From: Phymorhynchus buccinoides
Lineage: Eukaryota > Mollusca > Gastropoda > Neogastropoda > Raphitomidae
Length of the DNA: 64,000 nt
Assembly: GCA_017654935.2 (NCBI GenBank)
Contig: CM065682.1
Span: forward strand, 39,160,548 to 39,224,547
Direction of reading: 5' to 3'
Part shown: piece after piece, positions 54,465 to 64,000 of the stretch
Position numbering within the stretch: the stretch's first letter is position 1
Layout: each line of letters opens with the position of its first letter
Notes under the pieces: model-generated
The model's input: the letters and a program-made list of their open reading frames with translations, nothing else
Told to the model about the DNA's origin: nothing
Database searches by the model: none
Position numbers and translations under genes: made by a program

Positions 54465-54545
<81 letters not shown>
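54306..54545. repeat. (GA)n - core - (GA)n cassette
   Basis: GA arrays at 54306-54380 and 54472-54545 flank a 90 bp core containing AATCAGATTAAGGCCAAAAT and CTGAAGGGGTTTTACATAC. The core is related to those at 44293-44404 and 58217. Confidence 0.85.
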
Positions 54546-54547
<2 letters not shown>

Positions 54548-56583
54548 TTATAAAAAGGCAAGAATTAAAAGAGCATTTTACATTCTACAACACTGCTGAC
54601 GAATAATAAAAAGCAATAATAAAAAACCAGAAACAAAAGCCTTCCTAGAAACAATGAAAAAACATCAAAGCAATTTTGAATATTGAAGCGAAAGCTGCTT
54701 CTACCAAAGAGTGTAGAACAGTGGCACTTATTAAGCAAACTCAGAACTTATTAAACATTTAATGTACAATAATTACGCTCAGAACAAAGGCTTTGTCTAA
54801 TGACTTCTTCCATTTTCATTTCATTTGTTTTTCTTCTGTCTTTGTTCCACTAGAATTTTTATCAAAACAAATTCAGGACAGAAAACATTCAATGACATTA
54901 AAAATAAGGTTTTGTTCTTATTTTTATTTTTGTTCTTTTTTTTATATAACCGGTCCAATTGAATAAAAATTGTTTATTTTAATTTTATTTTTTGTACTAC
55001 TTATAATAAGATCAAATTGAGAAAATTATGTTTGTTCTCTTTTTATAACTTGAAAACCAAGCAACATTTGGAAAATTAAACCAACAGATGGTTCATCTTT
55101 TTTAAAACTTTAGAGTACTGAATATTTCATCCTGTTGAAAAATCCAATCCACATTGAATCATTGTGGCGGTACCATAGCCGATGAGGTTTATCCGAGGCG
55201 TGGTTACCGCTGCACATATCTATATTGTTAAAAACTCGGGATTTTACCGGTGTTGCACTGCCTCCAGGCATTGCAGCCAGTATTGTTCCCACCATCTTTG
55301 TATTTAAAAATGTCCCATATGTGTCTATGACCGAGAGGACGTAAAACACCATTTTTCATTCAAATCCAATCCACACTTCCATTTTATATGAGAATTAAAC
55401 ATAGAAAATTGTTTTATTCTTGAACCTCTTGCTACCCATCTGTAATGGGCTTCAGCTAAAGCTTCTACATCAAAAGCACAATGCATCACACGCATCAAAC
55501 ACAACACAGTGAAAACAAATCAAAGAATGTCTGATTAAAAATTGCACTGACCCAAACCATTGCAACAACAATTTAATTAAAACAAAAAGCGAAAGAAAAG
55601 AACGTCAGTCCCCATACACAGAGTGCACTACACCAACACCAAAGCAAAATACATGTGAAAAAACAAAATTTCATAACAGAAAAACATTACAACGAGAGAG
55701 CTTCTTAGACATAGTGAACACATCAATCGAAGAATAAACAGGTAATTCTCATAGTCAAATTAGAAAAAAATGAATATCATCATATTCTATTTTTAAAAAG
55801 TAATGCTTGCAGTCAAACTCGAATTAAATAATGTCATATTCTTTTTTTTTTTTTTAAACAGTATACAAAATAATTTTGTAAATCATGTAAGCAGATAAAC
55901 ATAATCTTTGTAAAATTCTATAGATTAAATAAATGTACATAAAAACAACAACCCACAAACAACAACAGAATAATTCAGAGTCAAATAGTGGTAAGTTCAG
56001 TATTTGACAATTCATCAATTACAGAAAAAGATATTACAACTAAGACATTAAAAACAACCACCAGATATTACAAACATAACATTAATAAACATATTCAAAA
56101 TCATCTAAATAACTGTAAAAAAAAAAAAGTATTTCAATAAATATAATGTAAGTATACTCTTTTCTTATCAGATATTGGTACTCTCCAAATGACATACTTA
56201 ATGCTTTTCCTCTTCATCTCAATGCTATCTAGATAAGATATTAATGTTATGTCAGCCACTGTTTATTTTCAAAGAAAAGCTTAGCTTATCTCTTTCTCCC
56301 TCCCTCCCCCCTCCTCACCCTTCCTTTGCATGCTTAAAATATAATCATAGACTTGCCAGAAGTCTACTTTCATAAGATCTGAGGAAGATCAACGTGTTCA
56401 TCAATATTTACTGATTCAATGGTGACTTTTATCCATTGCACAAGCATCTACTCTTGGAACAGTCTACTTACTTCTTTGTTCATTTAATAAGAGATTAAAC
56501 AAATTTTAGGTTCATCAATCAGGCCAAATCTATTACATTATGTACTTCCAGGGAACAACTGAAAAGAATACACGGACTTTAGT

Positions 56584-56826
56584 CCTGTCATACGAAAACT
56601 TAATGATAATAATAATAAAAAATAATATGAATTTTTTTTGACAAGACTAGAATCACTTTGGCTACATTATAAGAAAACTTAATGATAATAATAATAAAAA
56701 ATGACTTTTTTTGACAAGACTAGAATCACTTTGGCTACATTATAAGTCTTAATGATAATAATAATAAAAAATAATATGAATTTTTTTGACAAGACTAGAA
56801 TCACTTTGGCTACATTATAAGTCTAA
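56584..56826. repeat. Three-copy tandem repeat (about 75-85 bp) close to the exon 2 donor
   Basis: Three copies carry AATGATAATAATAATAAAAA and GACAAGACTAGAATCACTTT. The middle copy has lost the AATATGAA part. The array ends about 70 bp from the exon 2 donor inside the same intron. Confidence 0.88.
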
Positions 56827-56893
56827 ATGATGGTTTTCAATAATTGAAATTGTAAATATATCAAATAATTTCAAGATGGGAGCTTTTACACAC

Positions 56894-56965
56894 CCTGGGT
56901 TTCGGGTTGGGATGAAAGTCGTGAAGCTGCTTCAGAGGCAAAATTGCTGCCTGGTGCTGATGAAT
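56894..56965 (-). CDS. ANK: Ankyrin-like gene, visible exon 2
   Basis: This 72 nt phase 1-1 exon encodes a Ser/Ala/Pro-rich linker (SSAPGSNFASEAASRLSSQ then PETQ). The acceptor is GGTTTGTTTCAG and the donor CCCAGG/GTGTGTAAAA. It was found by looking for splice sites that keep the frame, because it is too short to stand out as an open frame. No domain is recognisable. Length, phase and both splice sites agree with the neighbouring exons, which is the main support. It may be an alternative cassette. Confidence 0.6.
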
Positions 56966-56999
56966 CTGAAACAAACCATCAGCAGAGATGAGTGAACAC

Positions 57000-57033
57000 A
57001 TTCATCACACACACACACGCACACACACACACA

Positions 57034-57074
<41 letters not shown>

Positions 57075-57090
57075 GCACGCACACACACAT
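57000..57090. repeat. (CA)n microsatellite with CACG steps
   Basis: It is an alternating purine-pyrimidine tract, mostly CA with scattered GCACGC interruptions, and begins about 35 bp upstream of the exon 2 acceptor (minus strand). Confidence 0.95.
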
Positions 57091-57474
57091 ACACACACGC
57101 ATACAAAACATCCTCACACTCATCCATACTACAATCACTCTACAATCTACAATATAAACTGTCTGAATCACTTTCAGTGAATGACGTAAATTGAAGAACA
57201 CACATATTGGTAATACTGTACCCACTTAACAGATTTGACCCCCCCCCCCCCCCCTCCATTGAAAGGCAGATTAAAATGCACTGAAATAAAGGATAAGTAA
57301 TGAAATAATAATGAATACCAATATATTAAAAAAAATCAATCTCAGTTGTCATTCAGTGAGACAGTGAGAGAAAGAGAGAGAGAATGTGAGAGAAAGGAAG
57401 TGAGAGAGAGAGGCAGACAAACAGAGAGACAATCGGATGAGCATCAAAGTTCTATACTGAATCTAGAAACAATA

Positions 57475-57809
57475 TACCATATTTTTCGGATTAAAACTAT
57501 AAAGGCGCACGTTTGTATAAGGCGCACCCCCCAAATTTTAGATTTTGTTATTATATTTTCTTACTATTTTATTAGTCACATTATAAGATGCAGGGGAAAA
57601 AGTATCGCCTTATACAGTGGAACCTCCCTTATAAGACCTTCAAAAATAATCCAAAATGAGGTCTTCTAAGGGAAGAGTATTATAAGGGAGGTAATTTTTA
57701 AAAATACAAAGAAGGGCGATGTCTCAGAGAAGTAGGTCTTATGTGGGAGGGAGTCTTATAATGGGAGGTCTTATAAGGGAGGTTCCACTGTAGTCCGAAA
57801 AATATGGTA
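57475..57809. mobile_element. Outer MITE with TACCATATTTTTCGGA ends, split by a second MITE
   Basis: The left end reads TACCATATTTTTCGGA followed by ATAAAGGCGCACG-type sequence. The right end reads TCCGAAAAATATGGTA. The interior holds AAGGCGCACC, characteristic of a widespread animal MITE-like repeat with this terminal motif. The element is interrupted at 57613-57792 by another MITE that has its own ends. Confidence 0.82.
57613..57792 (+). mobile_element. TA-flanked MITE (CAGTGGAACCTCCCTTATAA family), nested copy
   Basis: It begins TA-CAGTGGAACCTCCC and ends GGTTCCACTG-TA, with several internal inverted TTATAAGGGAGG segments. TA target sites and CAGTG ends suggest Tc1/mariner-type mobilisation (inference). 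The same family occurs at 2504-2680 and 61092-61258. Confidence 0.85.
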
Positions 57810-57905
57810 ATGCTCAATTTTATTTTGAGCAAAAGTAGAGAGGGTTATTAGAAAATATGAATAGCTAAAAGGTGGAATGTCTGATGTAAAAATATGCAAG
57901 AGAGA

Positions 57906-57999
<94 letters not shown>

Positions 58000-58144
58000 T
58001 GAGAGAGAGAGAGTGAGAGAGTGAGAGAGAGAGAGAGGATAACTAAATAAGCACAAAATATGGCTTTTTTTCATCAGGTCCTCAGACAAAGTAAGCAAAC
58101 AAACAACAATTAATCGATAAGCAACCACACAAATAAACTACAAT

Positions 58145-58205
<61 letters not shown>

Positions 58206-58477
58206 GAGAGAGAGAGAAACTTGAAACTGGTTTATTTGATCTAGGCCATGTGCCCATGTCAAATGGGAACAGGGGGGTTGGGCCAGAAAATAAAAAGTAA
58301 TAATAATAAAGTGAATAGATAAATAACAGCATACCGGCATACAAGAACACCCGGAAACAACCCGATAAATCAATCAAGAAATGATACAATAAGGTAAATA
58401 GTATAGAAACATACAATTCATAAGCATATAAATAAATGAATAAGATAGCCAAATCAAATACATACAAACATATATAC

Positions 58478-58575
<98 letters not shown>

Positions 58576-58593
58576 GAATGTTTTATTGAGGGT

Positions 58594-58654
<61 letters not shown>

Positions 58655-58944
58655 TATGGACACAAAGACAGACAGACAGACAGATAGACAGAGAAAGAAA
58701 GGAAAGGATAGGAGGGGGTGCAAGAAAACCCACAACAGAAATTAGGAATAAGAACTAATATATTCTGCCCATCTGAAAAATGGGTAGATGAGGGCGATGT
58801 GAAAATGATGTTCATTGCAAAGGGGTGCACAAAATTACACAAGTGAGCATAAAATTACACAAGTGAGCCCACAAGCAATATCCATCATATCAAATGTATG
58901 TCACAAGTGCATATACATGAAGAGAGAGAGAGTGAAGAGAGAGT

Positions 58945-59027
<83 letters not shown>
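57906..59027. repeat. Cluster of five (GA)n arrays
   Basis: Long GA tracts lie at about 57909-58036, 58147-58216, 58486-58572, 58596-58651 and 58921-59027. Between the second and third lies a core with TTTATTTGATCTAGGCCATG, related to cores at 44293 and 54381. These tracts produce long Ser-Leu or Arg-Glu pseudo-ORFs that are not genes. Confidence 0.92.
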
Positions 59028-59030
<3 letters not shown>

Positions 59031-59556
59031 AGAAAGAGTAATAGCTGAAGCAAAGAAAAACAAAACAAAGCTCAGGAATAAAAATCAAGATAAAATCTGA
59101 AGCAAACATAAAGAGGAAAACTTACCCAGAAAAGTGTTATCAGAAAATAAATGCAAATATTACTCCCCCAGAAAAGCAAAGATGGAACAAAATGTATTCA
59201 GTACAGGAATTTCATGCGCAATTAATCAACACTATGTACTAAATTACTGAAAATTTTCTGAGCAATGTTAACGATCATGCATAAACATAACCAGTACACA
59301 TTTTTAATGTGATGACAGCCCTGACATGGCCATAGTTGTCAACAGGCTATAAACAACACAACCTAACCAGAATGACTTTAGTTACCATGAAAACTAGACA
59401 AAGTTGCTCTCCAGGTGGGAGCAACCTGAAGTTCACAGATGCCTCTGTGACTATAAAGTACCAAATCATAGGAGCAAAAAGGTGTTTCTGAAATCACACT
59501 GATGCTACTGAATGATGTTAGTTTTGTCTTCTACAGCTTCTGATGACCTTTCTGTT

Positions 59557-59799
59557 TTAACCCTTTCACCGCCAGCCATATTTCAGCTAAAAATCTCCAT
59601 TAAATTACCTGCATAGAGAACAAAATCCATCTGCAGCATTGGGGATTCTTGTGACATACATAAAATAAGGTCTATTCTTACTTCCCAAAACTAAGACAAT
59701 ATGGTCTTTGGATAATAGACCCCAATTTGATGCCTTTTAGTGACATAGGTGTTAAATCACTGTGGTGCTAAAATGCGACTTTGGCGGTGAAAGGGTTAA
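59557..59799 (+). mobile_element. TTAA-flanked MITE
   Basis: The left end is TTAACCCTTTCACCGCCA and the right end TGGCGGTGAAAGGGTTAA. The TTAA target and CCC/GGG termini are typical of piggyBac-type elements (established), so a non-autonomous piggyBac relative is likely. 243 bp, no ORF. A second copy lies at 63523-63767 in the opposite orientation. Confidence 0.82.
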
Positions 59800-59887
59800 A
59801 TTAACAGAATAGATGTTGCTGTGCAAATATGTACTCTCTCTTCTGGAGAAAAAAAAGGCACTGGTAGTACTTTCCCCCCTTTCTCCT

Positions 59888-60612
59888 CAGAGCTTAATCT
59901 AGGATTTCTGAAAAAGGGGGGCAGTCCCCCCCTCATATCAAAAAAAGGGGGGCACTCCCCCCTATCCAACCAAAACTTCCAGGTGACGCTCTACTGTGTT
60001 GGTCCAATAGTTGCTGCAGCCAGTGGGCGAAGTGAAAGCATTCTTCTTACTGTGCTTCAAACACAATGTACATTGCATCCCTGTCTCAATCTTCGTCAGC
60101 CATGGCCACTTTTTCAACCAGTCATTTTGGAACCGATGTTCCTTTGCACTGCCACTGTTGTCATTCTTTTCCAACGTTTTAGATGTAGAAATCTTTTCTT
60201 CGAGGTCTTCACACTCGCTTGGAACAGGATTTTTTTTTTCACTTTGCCTCCGCGAAAATCAAAATCAAACAGGGTCCCTGCCCGCTTTATTTTGAAGAAC
60301 ATTCAAGATGGCGCGGCCGAAACTCTCGCAACTTCCTGTTGGTAGAACGAGAAGAACGCGATTGGTTGATTAACACTAACATTTTGTCAAGAACCAATGA
60401 AATGTCGAGAAATCCTTCACTCCTGCTCGATACTTTCAGTTTGTCCAGACGACTGGTTTAGCAGATGACGAAGGTCTTCCCGCATTGATCGGTAAAAACT
60501 GCGGGCCGTTCTGCAAATGTGCGGGACTCGGCCCGCTCCCCGTGCCGATTATCGCGGGAAGGAACAAAATTTCGGGGGATTTTACCAATCCCGCGCTCTA
60601 GATTAAGCTCTG
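59888..60612 (-). mobile_element. hAT-like non-autonomous element with a TTF/BED-type zinc-finger fragment
   Basis: The ends are inverted (CAGAGCTTAATCTAG / CTAGATTAAGCTCTG) and flanked on both sides by TCTCCT. The minus strand at 59962-60260 encodes a zinc-finger-like segment: FQNDWLKKWPWLTKIETG, then CTLC, an F-x-S-P-x-G-C stretch and a closing V-E-R-H. This is the pattern found at the N-terminus of ZNF862-like and hAT-derived proteins. No in-frame ATG precedes it and there is no catalytic domain, so it is a deletion derivative. The 60300-60600 part is CpG-rich with CCAAT-type (ACCAATGA, GATTGGTT) and AAGATGGCG (YY1-like) motifs, perhaps an old element promoter. hAT elements normally make 8 bp duplications; only 6 bp are visible here. 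Confidence 0.6.
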
Positions 60613-61091
60613 TCTCCTGTTAATTCAACTTATTTTCCATCTAGAAAATAAAAAGAACCAACAAACAAAATTGAGAGAATCACCTGTTCATAATGAACAC
60701 AACATTCCGATCCATTATGTCCAGTTAGTTGTCGATTATTTTGTACAGCATTAATGAAGAGATATTGCCAAACATCTTCATTAAAACATTTTTTTTTAAT
60801 TGACTAATTAAACACACACACATGCCAACTATTCACCTAGTCACCTGGTAATAGCATAACATGAATTTAAAACTTGACAAATTGAAATCAAAAGCACCAA
60901 AGGATTAATCTGATTTCTAATATTGATATTAAAATAACCTGAAAGTAAGGAAGTGCAAAAACAGTACAAGATTTAAAATTAATTTAGTGTTTTTTTAAAG
61001 AATTGTTTTTGCAAATTTGCTTTATGAAAACAAACTTTAACTGTTGTAATACATTTTGATTGATTGCAGTGAGTGATCCCCTCAAAGATAA

Positions 61092-61258
61092 TACAGTGTA
61101 ACCTCCCTTATAAGACCTCCCTCCCATATAAGGCCTACTTCTCTGAGACATTGCCCTTCTTTGTAAGTATTAAAATTACCTCCCTTATAAGACCCCTCCC
61201 TTATAAGACCTCATTTGGGATGATTGTTTTAAGGTCTTATAAGAGAGGTTCCACTGTA
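61092..61258 (-). mobile_element. TA-flanked MITE (same family, opposite orientation)
   Basis: Its ends are TACAGTGTAACCTCCC and GAGGTTCCACTGTA. The central CCTACTTCTCTGAGACAT is the reverse complement of the marker in the other two copies. About 167 bp, in intron 1. Confidence 0.83.
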
Positions 61259-61799
61259 GTCAAAAAGTAAGTTAAATAATACTGAGGTCAGGAAACAAGG
61301 GAATTATATTGAACTTAATGAGAAATGACAATGAAGAAACTACAAAAAAAAACCCTGAAGTGTTATGACAAATTTTGAAAAAGCATTTTGACTCAACACC
61401 GACAAAGTATCTAGTTTAAAAAAAAAGAACACAGCAAAAAACAAGAACCCACCCTCTCCTAAACAATGTTTGCAACAGAAACTTGTTAACAAACAATTTG
61501 CAAACATTATATATAAATTGTGATACATCAGTGAAAACAACATTCCCCAAAGAACACTTAAAGCAGAAATGAGAGAAAAATACTGTTAAATTTTGCATTA
61601 GAAACAAATTTAACTAATCAAAGAGAACACAATAAGAGTGAAAATAATTAATTCAAATTTCTAAAAATGTCTAATAAACAGAAGTGGTGAAATTCAAAAG
61701 ATTATGTGTTTTCACCCTACCAAGACACCAGTAGGAAATAAATCCCTCCCCCAAAGAACACCCCAAAGCACAAATAAGTAATAACATAAATAATACTAA

Positions 61800-62830
61800 T
61801 AAGAAACAGCACAAAAATAGTAACACCAAAGTGTGGTAGATTTTGAATGACCATTGTGATTAAATCCCCACAAAGACGTCCGTGAAACAAAAAGGTCCCC
61901 AATGTAAAGAACACTGAAAGCAGTGGATGGATAACTGTATCCAGCCCACCCACCCCCAGCTTACAACAGTCATTGTTCCAAACAGTAATAACAAAAGTGT
62001 GGTAGATTGTGAAAGACCACTGTGATCAAAACCCCAACAAAGCCGTCAGTGACCAAACAAAAGAAAAAAGGTCCCCAGTGTAAAGAACACCAAAAGCAGT
62101 GGATGGATAACTGTATCCAGCCCACCCACCCCCAGCTTACAACAGTCATTGTTCCAAACAGTAATAACAAAAGTGTGGTAGATTGTGAAAGACCACTGTG
62201 ATCAAAACCCCAACAAAGCCGTCAGTGACCAAACAAAAGAAAAAAGGTCCCCAGTGTAAAGAACACCAAAAGCAGTGGATGGATAACTGTATCCAGCCCA
62301 CCCACCCCCAGCTTACAACAGTCATTGTTCCAAACAGTAATAACAAAAGTGTGGTAGATTGTGAAAGACCACTGTGATCAAAACCCCAACAAAGCCGTCA
62401 AGTGACCAAACAAAAGAAAAAAGGTCCCCAGTGTAAAGAACACCAAAAGCAGTGGATGGATAACTGTATCCAGCCCTCCCACCCCCAGCTTACAACAGTC
62501 ATTGTTCCAAACAGTAATAACAAAAGTGTGGTAGATTATGAAAGACCACTGTGATCAAAACCCCAACAAAGCCGTCAGTGACCAAACAAAAGAAAAAAGG
62601 TCCCCAGTGTAAAGAACACCAAAAGCAGTGGATGGATAACTGTATCCAGCCCACCCACCCCCAGCTTACAACAGTCATTGTTCCAAACAGTAATAACAAA
62701 AGTGTGGTAGATTGTGAAAGACCACTGTGATCAAAACCCCAACAAAGCCATCAATTGACCAAACAAAAGAAAAAAGGTCCCCAGTGTAAAGAACACCGAA
62801 AGCAGTGGATCGATATACTGTCCATTTCTG
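61800..62830. repeat. Tandem array of 176 bp units next to the exon 1 donor
   Basis: Units starting near 61979, 62155, 62331, 62508 and 62684 are almost identical, and a more diverged copy precedes them at about 61800. Landmarks are ACAGTAATAACAAAAGTGTG and CAGTGGATGGATAACTG. There are about 5.8 copies. The unit edge nearest the exon carries ACAATGACTGTTGTAAGCTG (minus strand). This matches the intron just inside the exon 1 donor (ACAATCTCTGTTGTATGCTG), so the array grew from the intron's 5' end. Confidence 0.93.
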
Positions 62831-62854
62831 CCCAGCATACAACAGAGATTGTAC

Positions 62855-63022
62855 CTTCGATGACCTCAACGTTCTCAGTGGTGCCCTCTGGGGTGATTCT
62901 AATGATTTTTTTATAGGTCTTCCACGTTTTCCCCCCGTCTTCCGATGACTGGAAAGTCTCTACGATTTCAGTGAACTCGTCTATTTTCACTTCTTCTTCC
63001 TCTTCCGACTCCGCAGCTTGCT
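62855..63022 (-). CDS. ANK: Ankyrin-like gene, visible exon 1 (first exon in window)
   Basis: This 168 nt exon encodes about 56 residues. An acidic lead (AAESEEEEVKIDE) is followed by a basic/aromatic stretch (GGKTWKTYKKIIRITPEGTT). I chose the start at an acceptor reading CAACAACAG and the end at a donor reading GAAG/GTAC. Both junctions are phase 1. Such charged beta-rich stretches with a TPEG-type turn occur in the regulatory tails of ankyrins after the death domain, but the identity of this exon alone is weak. The call rests on frame continuity with the exons downstream. Upstream coding sequence was not found between 63023 and 64000, so the gene must continue to the right of the window. 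The intron that follows starts next to a 176 bp tandem array. The acceptor tract is A-rich, so the 5' edge could be off by 2 nt. Confidence 0.72.
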
Positions 63023-63522
63023 CTGTTGTTGTTTGTTGTTGAATGAAGCGTGTCAGACAGAAAAGGGGTTACAGAACTATGATCAGACTGAAAGGGTTAA
63101 TGACTAGGACTGAAGCATTCGAGGGATTACACAGTTGCAATGAGGAAAGCGTTAATAACTGTGATTTAATTATTTTAAGGATTAAGCAGTTCAGAGTTGC
63201 GTTTCGGTAGTGTGACAGGACCCATATATTAAGTTGAGGATTGGATACAGCTGTAGGGAAAAAATATGTTAGTCAAGTATAGGAAATAACACCAACATAT
63301 TAAAAGAAAAACGTTAACAGCATAAAAAAACTGCACACGCAAAACAATATACATGTACTAATGAAAAAACATTCATTGTCAAAAGCAAATGGGAAGTTAT
63401 AGTAAAGGGGCACTAAACTGATGAGCATAATTCTTAACTTTCAAAAGACCAGTAAAAAAAAAAAGCATCAAATATAAATTAATGCCCAGCATTTTCTAGC
63501 CCCATTCTCCACCCCCCTCCCC

Positions 63523-63767
63523 TTAACCCTTTCACCGCCAATGTCGCATTTTAGCACCACAGTGGTTTAACACCCATCGTCACTAAAAGGCATCAAATCA
63601 GGGTCTGTTATCCAAAGACCATATTTTCTTAATTTTGGGAGGTAAGGATAGGCCTAATATGTCACAGAGGAATTCGCCACATTGCAGATATTTTATTTTC
63701 TCTACCCAATTAAGTTTAATTATATTTTTCAGTTTGGCTGAAAAATGGCTGGCGGTGAAAGGGTTAA
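63523..63767 (-). mobile_element. TTAA-flanked MITE, second copy
   Basis: It has the same ends as the copy at 59557. Its left half (AATGTCGCATTTTAGCACCA) matches the right half of the other copy, so it is inverted. 245 bp, just upstream of the first visible exon in transcript order. Confidence 0.82.
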
Positions 63768-64000
63768 AAAAAGCTAATTTGTATTACATTTATAATGAAC
63801 GGGCAGATGCCAATGAAAATAGCTTCAATGCCTAAAACACTTTTGACAGTTATCGCTACAACACAAGCAGCTGACATATTAGGACTTGAACCTTGATCAA
63901 CAAATTATTCAGAAATATTCTTTGGCTTCAAACAAAAAGCAAAACTAAAAAGTATTCGGCAAAGGTAAAGATGTGCCCCCCCCCCCCCCCCCCCCCTGCA

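Larger units (their letters stand above)
52273..56893 (-). other. Intron 2 content
   Basis: No exon was found in 4.6 kb. It contains a GT tract at 53045-53094, the (GA)n cassette at 54306-54545, long A/T-rich sequence and the three-copy repeat at 56584. AATGTCCCATATGTG plus CGAGAGGACGTAAAAC at 55309-55347 recurs at 14839-14881, marking an old dispersed repeat. Confidence 0.5.
56966..62854 (-). other. Intron 1 content
   Basis: No further exon was seen in this 5.9 kb intron. It contains, in order of coordinate, a (CA)n tract with CACG steps, poly-C at 57239-57254, a nested MITE, five long (GA)n arrays (57906-59027), a TTAA-flanked MITE, a hAT-like element, a TA-flanked MITE, an A-rich stretch (61260-61700) and the 176 bp array. 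Confidence 0.6.

Noticed and set aside
57865..59109. Ser-Leu and Arg-Glu rich open frames up to 232 residues
   Set aside because: Translations of (GA)n arrays.

Overview
The window looks like animal nuclear DNA, most likely from a mollusc and probably a gastropod. Three things point that way: very dense (GA)n/(CA)n microsatellites, many short inverted-repeat transposons together with LINE remnants and (TTAGGG)-type interstitial repeats, and long AT-rich introns around acidic exons. The species cannot be fixed from the sequence. No tRNA, rRNA, CRISPR array or prokaryotic-style gene was recognised. The right two thirds (about 21.1-63.0 kb) is the 3' part of one minus-strand gene. I joined 13 exons by hand using AG/GT sites and reading frame: 62855-63022, 56894-56965, 51883-52272, 46877-47665, 43271-43453, 42090-42125, 37510-40506, 36663-37022, 34819-34938, 30509-34354, 27767-27814, 22512-22572 and 21134-21353. 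The joined reading frame is open for 9,290 nt (about 3,095 residues) to a stop at 21134-21136. Two exons are giant (2,997 and 3,846 nt), acidic and predicted disordered. The tail resembles the C-terminal regulatory end of ankyrins, so the best call is the C-terminal part of a giant neuronal-type ankyrin. Its ankyrin repeats, ZU5/UPA and death domains would lie beyond the right edge. The putative 3' UTR runs leftward from 21133, perhaps to about 17.55 kb. The left third (1-17.5 kb) has no convincing host gene. It holds microsatellites, a 69-71 bp minisatellite (3.77-4.37 kb), a 588 bp palindrome (9.56-10.15 kb), LINE reverse-transcriptase remnants (11.2-11.9, 13.0-14.3, 16.4-16.7 kb), telomere-like stem-loop elements and a GC-rich duplicated stretch (14.6-16.0 kb). 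The introns hold further mobile DNA: a TA-flanked MITE family (one copy nested in another MITE), a TTAA-flanked MITE pair, a hAT-like element with a zinc-finger fragment, a SINE-like family and a LINE tail. The most unusual feature is that at four, possibly five, of the twelve exon 3' boundaries the intron begins with or overlaps a tandem duplication, and three of these copy the 5' splice site. In addition, the first eleven visible exons are all phase 1-1, so any could be skipped without breaking the frame.
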